DNA of 64,000 nucleotides from Paenibacillus sp. FSL R5-0345 (GTDB lineage: Bacteria; Bacillota; Bacilli; Paenibacillales; Paenibacillaceae). Made by a program: the position numbers and the translations under genes. The first letter of the stretch is position 1, and each line of letters begins with the position of its first letter. The stretch is taken from assembly GCF_000758585.1 (NCBI RefSeq), contig NZ_CP009281.1, positions 6,076,001 through 6,140,000 on the forward strand. Reading direction: 5' to 3'. Under the pieces are notes generated by a model, which searched no databases, was not told the DNA's origin, and saw only the letters and a list, made by a program, of their open reading frames with translations. Of the stretch, positions 43,974 to 53,500 are shown piece after piece.

Positions 43974-45323
43974 TTAGAGATTCTCAGTTGCAGACTTGAA
44001 AAACTCAGCTGACTCCGCTGTCTGCGCTGTTGCTGTACCTATTCCTTCTATAGTCTGAATCAATGTCCTTATTTCTTCTTCTACTACAACTATCTCCTGT
44101 GTGCTACTGCTCATTGCCTCTACAATATCGGAAAACAAAAGACTAGTCTCAAGAGATTGATGCTTTCCACTTTTGGTTAGCTCTTGCACCTTACGTATCT
44201 CATCAACAACCTGTTGTGTGAGACTGCCCGATTTATTAGTTAGCTCCGCGATCTGAATTACAGTATTCTTCGTATCTTCTGCCAACCGACTAACTTCTTG
44301 GGCAACTACACTAAACCCTCTACCGTGCTCTCCGGCTCTAGCAGCTTCTATTGTTGCATTAAGAGAAAGGATTTTAGTTTGATCAGCTATATCTTTCACT
44401 GAGTTTACGATTTTTTGTATTTGTTTAGAGGAATTGCTTAATTCATAAATGGAGTGTTCCATCTCACTAGTGCTTTGATAAATAAGGTTAATCTGTCCTG
44501 TTAAGCTATCCAAATGTTCATGTCCATCTGTAGCCAGCCCCTGTGACTCTACAGAGGATCTAGCTGTACGTTGGAATGTTCTACTTACTTCATTACTACT
44601 GGCTACTAGCTGCTTCACAGCGGCATTTGTATCGATGCTAAAATCTATTAATTCGCTGCTAAATTCAGCAATTTTCTGCTTTAATTCATTTTTAACCAAT
44701 AAGTACTGTTGTTCTTTTTCTTTGACGTTCTCTTTCTCGTATTCCTCTAAAACAAGTTGTTGCTCGAGGTTTAGCAGCTTGGTCACAGTCTGAACTACTT
44801 GTAGGCGTGCTTTGTCATCATTGGTTTCTTTATAGATAACTTGTATAAATACGTTCTGAAGATTTTGAAAAGCGGATAAGTACCATTTCGGCTCAAGTCC
44901 GACCCTTTTATGAATATTAGCAATCTTCAAGCGCTTTGCTATGTATTCATCATCAACTTTGCCATCAAAAATTTCAATGATATGCTCTCGGAGCGTTGTT
45001 TTCAATCTCTCGATGCTGCTATGCTTCAAAATTATGGCCTCAAGCTTATTAACACCTAACACCGAATTGTAAAATTGATCAGTAATGTAGTCTATATTCT
45101 GTTCAACAATAGGCTTCACCCTACGCAATAAATTCAAATCTGATTCAGTTAGATCAATCATCTTCATTTGTTCATTGAGCTCGCCATGACCTTCAATAGT
45201 ATGAAATAAAAACTCAGTAGGCTTGCTCTGATCCTTGATATCTAAGGAATGAGAGGCAGGAGAATCCACATTGTTATTACGTGCAGTTAGCGCATGCATG
45301 AAGGAAAAAGGACATTTCCCCAT
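43974..45323 (-). CDS. hemAT: Globin-coupled methyl-accepting chemotaxis protein (HemAT type)
   Basis: A 449-residue soluble chemoreceptor. Residues about 45-205 form a sensor globin; the likely proximal haem ligand is the His of IANIHKRVGLEPKWYLSAFQ. Residues about 230-449 form the MCP signalling part, with the hairpin tip segment LNATIEAARAGEHGRGFSVVAQEVSRLAEDTK. There is no membrane segment. HemAT senses oxygen and signals to CheA for aerotaxis. It sits between tuf and rpsJ, where B. subtilis has ybaC, and has its own promoter and terminator. Confidence 0.92.
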   Translation of the reverse strand: MGKCPFSFMHALTARNNNVDSPASHSLDIKDQSKPTEFLFHTIEGHGELNEQMKMIDLTESDLNLLRRVKPIVEQNIDYITDQFYNSVLGVNKLEAIILKHSSIERLKTTLREHIIEIFDGKVDDEYIAKRLKIANIHKRVGLEPKWYLSAFQNLQNVFIQVIYKETNDDKARLQVVQTVTKLLNLEQQLVLEEYEKENVKEKEQQYLLVKNELKQKIAEFSSELIDFSIDTNAAVKQLVASSNEVSRTFQRTARSSVESQGLATDGHEHLDSLTGQINLIYQSTSEMEHSIYELSNSSKQIQKIVNSVKDIADQTKILSLNATIEAARAGEHGRGFSVVAQEVSRLAEDTKNTVIQIAELTNKSGSLTQQVVDEIRKVQELTKSGKHQSLETSLLFSDIVEAMSSSTQEIVVVEEEIRTLIQTIEGIGTATAQTAESAEFFKSATENL

Positions 45324-45373
45324 ATTACCACTCTCCCTTAATTCCTATATTTTTACATTATTAATCCTCCTTC

Positions 45374-45403
45374 ATTTTACTCTATGATTAGTATAATTGT
45401 AAA
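45374..45403 (-). promoter_or_regulatory. Predicted hemAT promoter
   Basis: TTTACA (45403-45398), 18-bp spacer and TAAAAT (45379-45374), 51 bp upstream of the ATG. No sigma-D (TAAA / GCCGATAT) motif is seen, so it may be vegetative rather than part of the motility regulon. Confidence 0.55.
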
Positions 45404-45505
45404 CAATTGATTGATGTATTTTGACGAATTATGTAGAAAGAACTCATATTAATACGTTTTATTTATCATTAAATGTCGAAAAATATATTATGATTTTCTG
45501 AACAC

Positions 45506-45543
45506 AAAAAGCCCCGGATTCTCCGCAAGAAGAATCCGGGGCA
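45506..45543 (-). terminator. Intrinsic terminator after tuf
   Basis: Minus-strand 12-bp GC-rich stem GCCCCGGATTCT/AGAATCCGGGGC followed by TTTTTG, 37 bp after the tuf stop. Confidence 0.92.
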
Positions 45544-45579
45544 CTATGATTCAGAGTCTACCCGCAGATAGAATCTAAT

Positions 45580-46770
45580 TTATTTTTGGATGGAAGCTAC
45601 GCTACCTGCTCCAACTGTACGGCCACCTTCGCGAATGGAGAATTTAGTACCTTCTTCAATAGCGATAGGGGAGATCAAAGCAACAGTTACAGTGATGTTA
45701 TCACCAGGCATAACCATTTCAGTACCTTCTGGCAAGTTGATGATGCCAGTTACGTCAGTTGTACGGAAGTAGAACTGTGGACGGTAACCAGTGAAGAATG
45801 GTTTGTGACGTCCGCCTTCTTCTTTAGTCAAAACGTAGATTTGAGCAGTGAACTCAGTGTGTGGTTTAACAGAGTTCGGTTTAGCCAATACTTGGCCACG
45901 CTCGATCATAGTACGGTCTACACCACGAAGCAAAGCTCCGATGTTGTCGCCCGCTTGAGCGGAATCCAGCAATTTACGGAACATTTCTACGCCCGTAACT
46001 ACGGATTTCTTAGTTTCTTCGTGAATACCAACGATTTCGATTTCTTCTCCGACTTTAACTGTTCCGCGTTCTACGCGACCAGTTGCCACAGTACCGCGGC
46101 CAGTGATGGAGAATACATCTTCGACAGGCATCAAGAATGGTTTGTCAGTTTGACGCTCTGGAAGTGGAATGTACTCGTCGATTGTTTCGAACATTTCAAC
46201 AATCTTCTTAGCATATTCACCATCTGGGTTTTGAAGAGCTTCACGAGCAGAACCACGAATGATTGGAGTGTCGTCGCCTGGGAAGTCATACTCGCTCAGC
46301 AAGTCACGAACTTCCATTTCAACCAATTCCAACAACTCTTCGTCTTCAACCATGTCGCATTTGTTCAAGAAAACAACGATGTATGGAACACCTACTTGAC
46401 GGGACAACAGGATGTGCTCGCGAGTTTGTGGCATAGGGCCATCAGCTGCGGATACAACCAGGATAGCTCCGTCCATTTGCGCTGCGCCAGTGATCATGTT
46501 TTTAACATAGTCGGCGTGACCAGGGCAGTCTACGTGAGCGTAGTGACGGTTAGGAGTTTCATATTCAACGTGGGAAGTGGAGATTGTGATACCACGTTCG
46601 CGCTCTTCAGGAGCTTTGTCGATTTGATCGAATGCGATAGCTGCGCCACCGTAAGTTTTGGACAATACAGTAGTGATTGCAGCAGTCAGAGTCGTTTTAC
46701 CATGGTCGACGTGACCAATAGTACCGATGTTAACGTGCGGTTTGTTACGTTCAAACTTTGCCTTTGCCAT
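45580..46770 (-). CDS. tuf: Elongation factor Tu
   Basis: A 396-residue EF-Tu with GHVDHGKTT, DCPGHADY and NKCDMV, and the C-terminal RTVGAGSVASIQK. It brings aminoacyl-tRNA to the ribosome. ATG after AAGGAGG. The 109-bp gap from fusA contains an 8-bp inverted repeat (46811-46863) and may hold its own promoter. Confidence 0.98.
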   Translation of the reverse strand: MAKAKFERNKPHVNIGTIGHVDHGKTTLTAAITTVLSKTYGGAAIAFDQIDKAPEERERGITISTSHVEYETPNRHYAHVDCPGHADYVKNMITGAAQMDGAILVVSAADGPMPQTREHILLSRQVGVPYIVVFLNKCDMVEDEELLELVEMEVRDLLSEYDFPGDDTPIIRGSAREALQNPDGEYAKKIVEMFETIDEYIPLPERQTDKPFLMPVEDVFSITGRGTVATGRVERGTVKVGEEIEIVGIHEETKKSVVTGVEMFRKLLDSAQAGDNIGALLRGVDRTMIERGQVLAKPNSVKPHTEFTAQIYVLTKEEGGRHKPFFTGYRPQFYFRTTDVTGIINLPEGTEMVMPGDNITVTVALISPIAIEEGTKFSIREGGRTVGAGSVASIQK

Positions 46771-46810
46771 TTGAACAGTTCCTCCTTAATGTGGGGTTCC
46801 TTATATTTGA

Positions 46811-46863
46811 GCCGTCCGCCTATATGTTTATCTTAGATGACTGAGTGTTTATACCCGGACGGC
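46811..46863 (-). repeat. Inverted repeat in the fusA-tuf gap
   Basis: GCCGTCCG (46811-46818) and CGGACGGC (46856-46863) form a perfect 8-bp GC-rich stem with a 37-base AT-rich loop. No T-run follows. It could be a processing or stability element for the abundant tuf mRNA. Confidence 0.5.
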
Positions 46864-46879
46864 AAGTTAAAACTAGTAA

Positions 46880-48958
46880 TTATTCTACGCCTTTGTTCTT
46901 AGCAGCGATCTCTTCCGCAATGGATTTAGGAACTTCTTCATAGTGAGAAAGCTCCATTGAGAATACGCCACGTCCTTGAGTACCAGAACGTAGAGTTGTA
47001 GAGTATCCGAACATTTCGGAAAGAGGCACCTTAGCACGGATAATTTGCGCTCCACCACGGGAATCCATACCTTCGATACGGCCACGGCGGGAGTTCAGCA
47101 TACCCATAACATCACCCATATATTCCTCAGGAACAGTTACTTCTACTTTCATGATTGGCTCAAGCAGGACAGGTTTACACTTGTCTTTAGCTGCTTTAAG
47201 TGCCATCGAGCCGGCAATTTTAAATGCCATTTCGTTGGAATCGACATCATGGTAAGAACCATCAACGATGGTAGCTTTAACGTCTACAAGCGGGAAGCCT
47301 GCAAGTACGCCGTTTTTCATTTGTTCTTCGATACCCGCAAGTGCAGGAGCGATGTACTCTCTAGGAACCGAGCCACCAACAACTTTACTTTCGAATTTGC
47401 TACCAGTACCTGGCTCGAGGGGTTCAAATTCAACCCATACGTGACCGTATTGACCACGACCACCAGATTGGCGTACAAATTTACCTTCGACGCGAGCAGG
47501 TGCCTTGAACGTTTCGCGGTAAGCAACCTGTGGTTTACCCACATTGGTTTCTACTTTGAACTCACGACGCATACGGTCGATGATGATGTCCAAGTGAAGT
47601 TCACCCATACCAGCCAGGATAGTTTGGCCTGTTTCTTCATCAGTATGAGCACGAAGAGTTGGATCCTCTTCAGTCAATTTACCGAGAGCAACGCCCAATT
47701 TATCTTGGTCAGCTTTTGTTTTTGGTTCAACAGCGATTTCGATAACCGGATCAGGGAAGTTCATTGATTCCAGAATTACTGGATGCTTCTCATCACACAG
47801 TGTATCACCTGTACTGGTGTCTTTCAAACCAACTGCTGCAGCGATGTCGCCAGAATACACGATGGAAATCTCTTGACGGCTGTTAGCATGCATTTGAAGA
47901 ATACGACCAATACGTTCACGCTTGTTCTTAGTAGCGTTAACTACGTAAGATCCGGACTCTAGAATACCAGAGTATACACGGAAGAACGTAAGTTTACCTA
48001 CATAAGGGTCAGTCATGATTTTAAATGCCAAAGCTGCAAACGGTTCTTCATCCGAAGAATGACGAACTGCTTCAGTTCCATCATCAAGATGTCCAGTGAT
48101 AGCTGGAACGTCAAGAGGAGATGGCAAGTAATCAACAACTGCATCCAGCATAAGCTGAATTCCTTTGTTACGGTAGGAGGATCCAACAATTACAGGGAAC
48201 AATTTAACTTCAACTACGCCTTTGCGCAGTGCAGCTTTAATTTCCGGAACTGTAATTTCTTCGCCTTCCAGGTACTTCATAGTCAGATCTTCATCAAGTT
48301 CAGCAACTTTCTCGATCAACTCGAGACGCAGTTCCTCAACTTTGGCCAAATATTCTTCCGGAATATCCGTTACTTCGATGTTTTGGCCTAGATCATCTCT
48401 AAACATGTGTGCTTTTTGCTCAACAAGGTCGATAATACCAGTGAAATCACTTTCAGCACCAATTGGCAATTGAATAGCAACTGCATTGGCTTGAAGACGA
48501 TCACGCATAGTTTCGATTACGTTAAGGAAATCCGCACCGATAATGTCCATTTTGTTCACATATGCAATACGTGGAACGTTATAACGGTCAGCCTGTCTCC
48601 ATACGGTTTCAGACTGAGGTTCTACGCCCTCTTTTGCACTAAATACACCTACTGCCCCATCCAATACACGCAGGGAACGTTCAACTTCAACAGTGAAGTC
48701 AACGTGTCCTGGGGTATCAATGATATTGATGCGGTGACCTTTCCACGCAGCAGTGGTAGCAGCGGACGTAATCGTGATTCCGCGCTCTTGTTCTTGCTCC
48801 ATCCAGTCCATTGTAGCAGCACCTTCGTGAACTTCACCGATTTTGTGCGTACGGCCTGTATAGAAAAGAATCCGCTCTGTGGTAGTTGTTTTACCAGCAT
48901 CAATATGCGCCATGATCCCGATGTTACGTGTATTTTTTAAGGAGAACTCTCTAGCCAT
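46880..48958 (-). CDS. fusA: Elongation factor G
   Basis: A 692-residue EF-G with AHIDAGKTTTTERIL, DTPGHVDFTVEVERSL and NKMD. It moves tRNA-mRNA after peptide transfer. The fusidic-acid regions look like wild type by eye (PHTD.. and GHVWVEFEPLE). It starts 47 bp after rpsG. Confidence 0.98.
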   Translation of the reverse strand: MAREFSLKNTRNIGIMAHIDAGKTTTTERILFYTGRTHKIGEVHEGAATMDWMEQEQERGITITSAATTAAWKGHRINIIDTPGHVDFTVEVERSLRVLDGAVGVFSAKEGVEPQSETVWRQADRYNVPRIAYVNKMDIIGADFLNVIETMRDRLQANAVAIQLPIGAESDFTGIIDLVEQKAHMFRDDLGQNIEVTDIPEEYLAKVEELRLELIEKVAELDEDLTMKYLEGEEITVPEIKAALRKGVVEVKLFPVIVGSSYRNKGIQLMLDAVVDYLPSPLDVPAITGHLDDGTEAVRHSSDEEPFAALAFKIMTDPYVGKLTFFRVYSGILESGSYVVNATKNKRERIGRILQMHANSRQEISIVYSGDIAAAVGLKDTSTGDTLCDEKHPVILESMNFPDPVIEIAVEPKTKADQDKLGVALGKLTEEDPTLRAHTDEETGQTILAGMGELHLDIIIDRMRREFKVETNVGKPQVAYRETFKAPARVEGKFVRQSGGRGQYGHVWVEFEPLEPGTGSKFESKVVGGSVPREYIAPALAGIEEQMKNGVLAGFPLVDVKATIVDGSYHDVDSNEMAFKIAGSMALKAAKDKCKPVLLEPIMKVEVTVPEEYMGDVMGMLNSRRGRIEGMDSRGGAQIIRAKVPLSEMFGYSTTLRSGTQGRGVFSMELSHYEEVPKSIAEEIAAKNKGVE

Positions 48959-49005
48959 GAAATGGATCTCCCTTCAAAATATAAGTTATTTGAATGACCT
49001 TAATC

Positions 49006-49476
49006 CTACCAACGGTAGTGAGCGAACGCTTTGTTTGCTTCAGCCATTTTGTGTGTATCTTCGCGTTTCTTAACAGAAGCGCCTGTGTTGTTGGAAGCGT
49101 CGATGATCTCAGCCGCCAAACGCTCTTCCATCGTCTTCTCACCGCGGTTGCGAGAGTAGTTTACGAGCCAACGTAATCCCAGAGCAGTACGTCTCTCTGG
49201 TTTAACCTCGATAGGTACTTGATAGTTAGCACCACCGACACGACGAGCTTTGACTTCCAAAACCGGCATGATATTCTTGATGGCAGCTTCGAAAACTTCC
49301 ATCGGATCTTTACCCGTACGTTCTTCAATCAACTTGAATGAATTGTACAGAATGCTTTGAGCGACACCTCTTTTACCACCCAGCATAATGCGGTTAATCA
49401 AACGAGTAACCAACTTGCTATTATACAACGGATCTGGCAATACGTCTCTCTTAGTAACTGGACCTTTGCGTGGCAT
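49006..49476 (-). CDS. rpsG: 30S ribosomal protein S7
   Basis: A 156-residue S7 (PRKGPVTKRDVLPDPLYNSKLVTRLIN), the initiator of 30S head assembly. AAAGGGGG upstream of the ATG. Starts 44 bp after rpsL. Confidence 0.98.
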   Translation of the reverse strand: MPRKGPVTKRDVLPDPLYNSKLVTRLINRIMLGGKRGVAQSILYNSFKLIEERTGKDPMEVFEAAIKNIMPVLEVKARRVGGANYQVPIEVKPERRTALGLRWLVNYSRNRGEKTMEERLAAEIIDASNNTGASVKKREDTHKMAEANKAFAHYRW

Positions 49477-49520
49477 GGATATCCCCCTTTCTTAAATGTT
49501 TATTATTCTAGTACTTTTTC

Positions 49521-49940
49521 TTATTTCTTAGCCTTAGGACGTTTAGCACCGTACTTAGAACGAGCTTGCATCCGGTTAGCTACACCTGCTGTATCCAATG
49601 CACCACGAACGATATGGTAACGAACCCCTGCAAGGTCCTTTACTTTACCTCCGCGAAGTAATACAACACTGTGCTCTTGTAAGTTATGTCCGATACCCGG
49701 GATATAAGCTGTTACCTCGAGACGGTTCGTCAAACGAACACGGGCATATTTACGAAGCGCTGAGTTTGGTTTACGTGGAGTCATTGTACCAACACGAGTG
49801 CACACACCGCGTTTTTGCGGAGCGCTCAAATTTGTAGCCTCACGCTTGAGGGCGTTATACCCTTTTTGAAGAGCGGGAGATTTAGATTTTTCGATTTTGG
49901 CTTGACGGCCTTTACGAACCAATTGGTTAATTGTTGGCAT
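49521..49940 (-). CDS. rpsL: 30S ribosomal protein S12 with Arg at the streptomycin-resistance position
   Basis: A 139-residue S12 (PTINQLVRKGRQAKIEKSKSPAL). The start is the ATG at 49940, 10 bases after AAGGGGGTG. The decoding-centre loop reads GTMTPRKPNSALRKYARV: residue 56 is Arg (codon CGT, 49775-49773), where B. subtilis K56 and E. coli K42/43 have Lys. Lys-to-Arg at this site is the classical nonrestrictive streptomycin-resistance change. Downstream KDLAGVRYH has Ala where the usual sequence has Pro. The CGT codon points to a fixed variant and not a fresh mutation of AAA/AAG. Confidence 0.97.
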   Translation of the reverse strand: MPTINQLVRKGRQAKIEKSKSPALQKGYNALKREATNLSAPQKRGVCTRVGTMTPRKPNSALRKYARVRLTNRLEVTAYIPGIGHNLQEHSVVLLRGGKVKDLAGVRYHIVRGALDTAGVANRMQARSKYGAKRPKAKK

Positions 49941-50073
49941 GTTGTTGCCACCCCCTTCCTGAAATGATAGCCGATTTAAGAACTCTAAGCCCACAGACCC
50001 AGGCGGTTCATAAAAAGACAAATGAAAAGTTCTTGCCGCTGGAGTTCACTCCAGTACAAAAACATTTCCGTAG

Positions 50074-50325
50074 CTATTGTTTTAAGACGGCTGCCATCGC
50101 AGCGCCAACTTCTATTCCGCAGGCCTTGCCCAAATTCAGCATCGTATCCACATATGTGATCTTAACACCTTGTTTGTTACAAAGCATAACTATCCTGGAA
50201 GTAAGCCTTTGATCTCCGTCCTCTGCCACATAGACTTCTGCGGCTTGGCCCAACTCTACCGCCTTGACGGTTTGTTTGGTACCGATCTTGACCTGAGCAT
50301 CCTGTAGTCCTCTATCATCAGTCAT
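50074..50325 (-). CDS. rplGB: L7Ae-family ribosomal protein (YbxF/RplGB-like)
   Basis: An 83-residue L7Ae/L30e/S12e-type protein (DAQVKIGTKQTVKAVELGQAAEVYVAEDGD, then VKITYVDTMLNLGKACGIEVGAAM). These bind kink-turn RNAs. In B. subtilis the same gene lies between rpoC and rpsL. The start is taken at the ATG at 50325, 7 bases after GGAGGT; a TTG at 50340 would remove that site. A strong promoter is 50-80 bp upstream, so it heads the str operon here. Confidence 0.92.
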   Translation of the reverse strand: MTDDRGLQDAQVKIGTKQTVKAVELGQAAEVYVAEDGDQRLTSRIVMLCNKQGVKITYVDTMLNLGKACGIEVGAAMAAVLKQ

Positions 50326-50377
50326 AATCATTACCTCCAATGAACAAGGATAACATGGCTACTCACGCACCTTAGAC

Positions 50378-50406
50378 ATTTTAGCATTATCAATAGATGG
50401 TGTCAA
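50378..50406 (-). promoter_or_regulatory. Predicted str-operon promoter
   Basis: Consensus TTGACA (50406-50401), 17-bp spacer and TAAAAT (50383-50378), before the L7Ae-like gene. It likely drives rplGB-rpsL-rpsG-fusA-tuf independently of rpoBC. Confidence 0.8.
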
Positions 50407-50450
50407 GAAATTCAGCAATAATTTTTATGAATATTGTACACAGCAGATAT

Positions 50451-50482
50451 TCGTGTCACACCTATGAATAGGTATGACACGA
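50451..50482 (-). other. Strong 15-bp hairpin after rpoC
   Basis: TCGTGTCAYACCTAT/ATAGGTRTGACACGA, a 15-bp stem with one G-U pair and a two-base loop on the minus strand, 22 bp after the rpoC stop. It lacks a T-run, so it may be a weak terminator, a Rho-assisted stop or an mRNA end-protector. Confidence 0.6.
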
Positions 50483-50504
50483 GTACACTACCATGGTTGC
50501 TAAT

Positions 50505-53500
50505 TTATTCAGCAGGAACCGTCTCTAAAGATTCAAGCGCGCTTTCTGCATTTGGATCACTTAGTTTAACATTACGGTAACGATTCATACCAGTACCGGC
50601 AGGAATCAACTTACCGATAATAACATTTTCTTTGAGTCCAAGCAACTTATCTACTTTGCCTTTGATAGCAGCATCTGTTAAGACGCGAGTAGTTTCTTGG
50701 AAAGACGCTGCTGACAAGAAGGAATCTGTCTCAAGAGACGCCTTGGTTATACCGAGCAAGACTGGTTTAGCAACTGCAGGCTCTTTACCAGACAAGATGG
50801 CTTCCTTGTTAGCACCTTCATATTCATGAATATCCGCAAACGCGCCTGGTAACAGACTTGTGTCACCTGCATCAATGATACGGATCTTCCGAAGCATTTG
50901 TTTGATCATAACTTCAATGTGCTTATCATTGATCTCAACGCCCTGGTTACGATATACACGCTGAACTTCTTGCAGAATGTAGTTTTGTACCCCACGGATC
51001 CCTTTGATTCGCAGCATTTCTTTAGGGTCAATCGAACCGTCTGTCAACTCATCGCCGGCTTCAATTTCTTGGCCTTCGCTGACACGTAGACGTGATCCAT
51101 AAGTAATGGAATAAGTCTTGGATTCTGCTTCACCTTGAACTTCGATTTCACGACGATCCTTAGTTTCACGGATTTCCTTGATTACACCATCGATCTCACT
51201 GATTGTAGCCTGACCTTTAGGGTTACGGGCTTCAAACAACTCTTGAATACGCGGCAAACCTTGCGTGATGTCATCACCGGCAACACCGCCGGTATGGAAC
51301 GTACGCATGGTAAGCTGGGTTCCTGGTTCACCGATAGATTGTGCAGCGATAATACCAACCGCTTCACCGATCTCAACGTGTTTACCAGTTGCCAAGTTAC
51401 GACCGTAACATTTCTTACAAACACCATGACGAGCACGGCAGCTTAGTACAGAGCGGATTTGTAGCTTAGTTACACCAGCGTCTACGATTGCTTCCGCTTT
51501 ATCGGAGTCAATCAAATCGTTGCGGTGAACAATGATTTCGCCTGTTTCTGGATGACGAACAGTCTCGAAGCAGTAGCGACCTTCAATACGGTCATACAGA
51601 TCCTCAATAACCTCTTTACCATCCTGAATTCGACTAACTGTAAATCCTTTGTCCGTTCCACAATCTTCCTCACGGACGATAACGTCCTGAGCTACGTCAA
51701 CGAGACGACGAGTCAAGTAACCGGAGTCAGCAGTACGAAGTGCGGTATCGGCAAGACCTTTACGCGCTCCGTGAGTGGAGATAAAGTACTCCAAGACCGT
51801 AAGACCTTCACGGAAGTTCGCTTTAATTGGTAATTCGAAAATCCGACCCGAAGGTGTTGCCATCAGACCACGCATACCACCCAGCTGGGTAATCTGCGAT
51901 TTGTTACCCCGCGCTTTGGAGTCAACCATGAGCATGATAGAGTTGAAACGGTCCATCGATTTAAGCAGGATGTTCGTAAGATCATCCTTCGTCTTCGACC
52001 AGATCTCAATAACACGGTCGTACCGTTCGTCATTGGTGATCAGACCACGGCGATATTGGTTTGCTACCACATCAACCTTAGCTTCGGACTCTTTCAAGAT
52101 CGTAACTTTTTCCTCAGGCACTATAACATCCGACACGGCAACTGTAACACCAGAACGTGTGGAGTAAGTGAAGCCGAGTTGTTTAATTTTATCCAAAATC
52201 ATAGAGGTTTTGGTTGTATGATAAGTTTCAAAACAACGAGCGATAATCAGACCCAGATATTCTTTACCTACAGCGCTGGCTTCAGGAGCGGATTCAATCA
52301 ACTCGCGAATGTCTGCGCCTTTTTCGTAGATGAAGTATTTTTCTGGCGTGCCTTGCAGCAAGTTAGTCTTTGTCGCCTCATTGATATAAGGGAAACTACT
52401 TGGGTAAATTTCGTTAAAGATAATCTTACCGATCGTAGTAATCAACATTGCACCTTGTTGTTTTTCCGTAAAACAAGTTTTGCCTAGTGCCTTAACTGGA
52501 ATAGCTACACGAGCATGGAGACCTGCAGTTCCGCGTTGGTAAGCTGATACAGCTTCATTTACGGTACGCAGAATCATACCTGAACCCTTTTCTTCCTTGT
52601 TGTCCATGGTCAGGTAAAAAGTACCAAGGACCATATCCTGGGAAGGTGTTACAACTGGTTTTCCGTCTTTAGGGTTCAAGATATTACCGGATGCAAGCAT
52701 GAGAATACGTGCTTCCGCTTGAGCTTCTGCTGACAGAGGAACGTGCACCGCCATTTGGTCACCGTCAAAGTCGGCGTTGTAAGCCGTACATACGAGTGGG
52801 TGAAGACGAATAGCATGACCTTCCACCAAAATCGGTTCAAAAGCTTGAATACCGAGACGGTGAAGTGTTGGTGCGCGGTTTAGAAGTACTGGGTGCTCTC
52901 TGATTACTTCTTCAAGTACATCCCATACTTCAGGACTTACACGCTCAACTTTACGTTTCGCGCTCTTTATGTTGTGGGCTAGGCCCTTGTTAACCAATTC
53001 TTTCATAACGAAAGGCTTGAACAATTCTAGCGCCATTTTCTTAGGAAGTCCGCACTGATACATCTTCAGGTACGGTCCTACAACGATAACGGAACGTCCA
53101 GAGTAGTCAACCCGTTTACCGAGCAAGTTCTGACGGAAACGTCCTTGTTTACCCTTCAGCATATGGCTGAGTGATTTAAGTGGACGGTTACCAGGACCCG
53201 TTACAGGACGTCCTCTACGGCCGTTATCGATGAGAGCATCGACAGCTTCCTGTAGCATCCGTTTCTCGTTCTGCACGATAATGTCAGGAGCACCAAGATC
53301 AAGCAGTCTTTTCAGACGGTTGTTCCGGTTAATAACACGACGATACAGATCGTTCAAATCAGACGTAGCAAAACGGCCACCATCCAATTGAACCATCGGA
53401 CGAAGTTCCGGAGGAATAACCGGTAGTACATCCATGATCATCCAATCAGGTTTGTTGCCTGAGTTACGGAATGCTTCAATAACTTCCAGACGTTTGATCG

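Noticed and set aside
45586..46836. 416-codon frame antisense to tuf
   Set aside because: Exact shadow of a highly biased gene; strong codon preference in tuf removes stop codons from the complementary frame. No ribosome site and low-complexity composition.
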